NCBI GenBank assembly: GCA_017455085.1
Contig: JAFTBT010000152.1
Coordinates: forward strand, 1-13,383
Direction: 5' to 3'
Length of the DNA stretch: 13,383 nt
From: Synergistaceae bacterium
GTDB taxonomy: Bacteria > Synergistota > Synergistia > Synergistales > Aminobacteriaceae
The position numbers and the translations under genes are program-made. Of the stretch, positions 12,478 through 13,383 are shown one piece after another (the first letter of the stretch is position 1; each line of letters starts with the position of its first letter). The notes beneath the pieces are model-generated. The model had not been told where the DNA came from, did not search any database, and was given only the letters and a program-made list of their open reading frames with translations.

Positions 12478-13383
12478 GTGAAGACCAGAAAATTTTTGTG
12501 CCTGTTTGTGATGGCACTGGCAGTATTTGCGTTCTCAGGATGCGGAGGAAGTCCCAGTAATAACTTTGCGCCTCGAACAACTCCCGACACTCAGAGCGAG
12601 GATGTTACACCTACGCCCACGCCAACGAGTCCGGACGTCACGCCCACACCCACACCCACAAGCCCAGACGTTACACCCACGCCAACGAGTCCGGACGTTA
12701 CGCCTACAGACTCCACAGCAGCGACACCTTCAGAGTCCACACTGGACGTTAACGACACAGCAATGGCCTCGAAAGTGCTTAGTGCAGTCGGAGGTGCAGG
12801 CAGTGATACACAAGTAGCTGCTCTTCCTGGTGATGCAGTCGGTACAGAGAGAAGCCTTGAGGATGTTGACCCGTCAGAGTTGGCAGAAATCCCCAGCAAC
12901 GAGACTCCAGCACTGGCACTCCCGATAATGAGTGTCAACAAGGCAGCAGTGTATGTGTGGGGCCTCGACTTGAGCAGCTTCAACATCGGGGACTCTATTG
13001 TTATGCACATGATGCCCACAGCTTTATCTGCGGCGAGTGTGTCAGGATTCTTTGCGGCGGCAGATGCAGGAGATTCGTATGCGTTTCTTGACGACAATGG
13101 CAACAAGATAACCACAGTCCCAGCAAGCAAGAAGGTCAACGTTGCGGCATACATGGAGCCTGCGTACACATATGCACCGATAATCGCAGTGAAAGACACG
13201 AGCAGTGAGACTCCAGCAGAGAGCGAGGACGTTACGCCTGTAGTTCCTGTAGTGCCGACCCCAAGCGGAGACGTTGAGCCTTTTGTGCCGACAAGCCCCG
13301 ATGTTACGCCGGACGCACCCACAAGCGGAGACACTCAGCCTGACGTTCCGACACCTCCCACGAGTGGAGACACTAGGCCTGAC
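12478..13383 (+). CDS. Lipoprotein with Pro/Thr-rich repeats, partial (runs off the window)
   Basis: This frame is open from GTG 12478 to the window edge (302 codons, no stop). The N-terminus MKTRKFLCLFVMALAVFAFS followed by GCGG is a signal peptide with lipobox FSGC (Cys22). Residues 41-77 are a low-complexity stalk of TPTPT-SPDVTP repeats. About 140-240 look globular: VYVWGLDLSSFNIGDSIVMH, YAFLDDNGNKITTVPASKKV and AAYMEPAYTYAPIIAV. The pattern 'DDNGN-ITTVP-VNVAAY-TYAPII' recalls domains I associate with Synergistota surface proteins, from memory only. A second stalk begins at 251 (SPDVTPDAPTSGDTQPDVPT) and continues past the edge. The layout, lipid anchor, stalk, domain, stalk, suggests a cell-surface protein. 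The start is 6 nt after the aminotransferase stop. Coding on the opposite strand is an artefact of the repeats. Confidence 0.78.
   Translation, partial: MKTRKFLCLFVMALAVFAFSGCGGSPSNNFAPRTTPDTQSEDVTPTPTPTSPDVTPTPTPTSPDVTPTPTSPDVTPTDSTAATPSESTLDVNDTAMASKVLSAVGGAGSDTQVAALPGDAVGTERSLEDVDPSELAEIPSNETPALALPIMSVNKAAVYVWGLDLSSFNIGDSIVMHMMPTALSAASVSGFFAAADAGDSYAFLDDNGNKITTVPASKKVNVAAYMEPAYTYAPIIAVKDTSSETPAESEDVTPVVPVVPTPSGDVEPFVPTSPDVTPDAPTSGDTQPDVPTPPTSGDTRPD
12602..12709 (+). repeat. In-frame tandem repeats encoding the SPDVTP stalk
   Basis: CACGCCAACGAGTCCGGACG occurs identically at 12618-12637 and 12678-12697 (60-nt period), with a diverged copy between them at about 12655-12673. All are in frame and encode SPDVTP flanked by TPT runs. 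Related but less regular repeats resume at about 13240. Such arrays can change copy number without breaking the frame. Confidence 0.8.

Noticed and set aside
12591..13334. Long - strand open frame (about 247 residues, GVGVTSGLVG-type repeats) opposite the second lipoprotein
   Set aside because: It is the mirror of the Pro/Thr repeat DNA, with no ribosome binding site and low complexity throughout. The + strand frame has a proper signal peptide, lipobox and coupled ribosome binding site.

Overview
This window looks like chromosomal DNA of a strictly anaerobic, fermentative bacterium. Synergistota (gut or rumen type) is my best guess. The guess rests on three things: an NfnAB electron-bifurcating transhydrogenase pair, frequent TTG/GTG starts with strong Shine-Dalgarno sites, and 'SGCGG' lipoproteins. 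One of these lipoproteins carries a small globular domain of a style I associate with Synergistota surface proteins. This is inference from style and gene content, not a database match.

Left part (1-3861, all + strand). The 3' end of an unidentified gene (2-187) is followed by a promoter and nfnA-nfnB (329-2694), two subunits of one flavin/iron-sulfur enzyme linking NADH, NADPH and ferredoxin. A rho-independent hairpin follows, then a UlaG-like metallo-beta-lactamase-fold hydrolase (2785-3576), a second hairpin of almost the same design, and an unidentified 72-residue protein (3643-3861). Each hairpin sits directly before the ribosome binding site of the next gene.

Middle (3912-7142, all - strand). 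A tight three-gene operon encodes, in transcription order, a GPH-family (MelB-like) sugar:cation symporter, an HSL-type alpha/beta-hydrolase and a nitronate monooxygenase/FabK-like flavoprotein. The last has Thr where the family normally has its catalytic His. Gaps are 3 and 15 nt, and the operon ends in a terminator shared with the convergent small gene. The set suggests uptake of an esterified or glycosylated compound, ester cleavage, then a flavin-dependent step.

Right part (7362-13383). A divergently transcribed exported protein with a C-terminal Sel1-like repeat (7362-9095) converges on a 652-residue lipoprotein (9151-11109, - strand). That lipoprotein combines a Ser/Thr/Gly-rich beta-hairpin region resembling leukocidin-type pore formers with a C-terminal BACON-like domain. 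The 210-nt gap after it holds two direct copies of a roughly 45-nt sequence. A class I/II aminotransferase (11320-12471) follows, coupled to a second lipoprotein (12478 to the window edge) with Pro/Thr-rich SPDVTP repeats on both sides of a globular domain.

No rRNA, tRNA, CRISPR array, transposase or prophage gene was seen. No gene-free stretch exceeds 300 bases.
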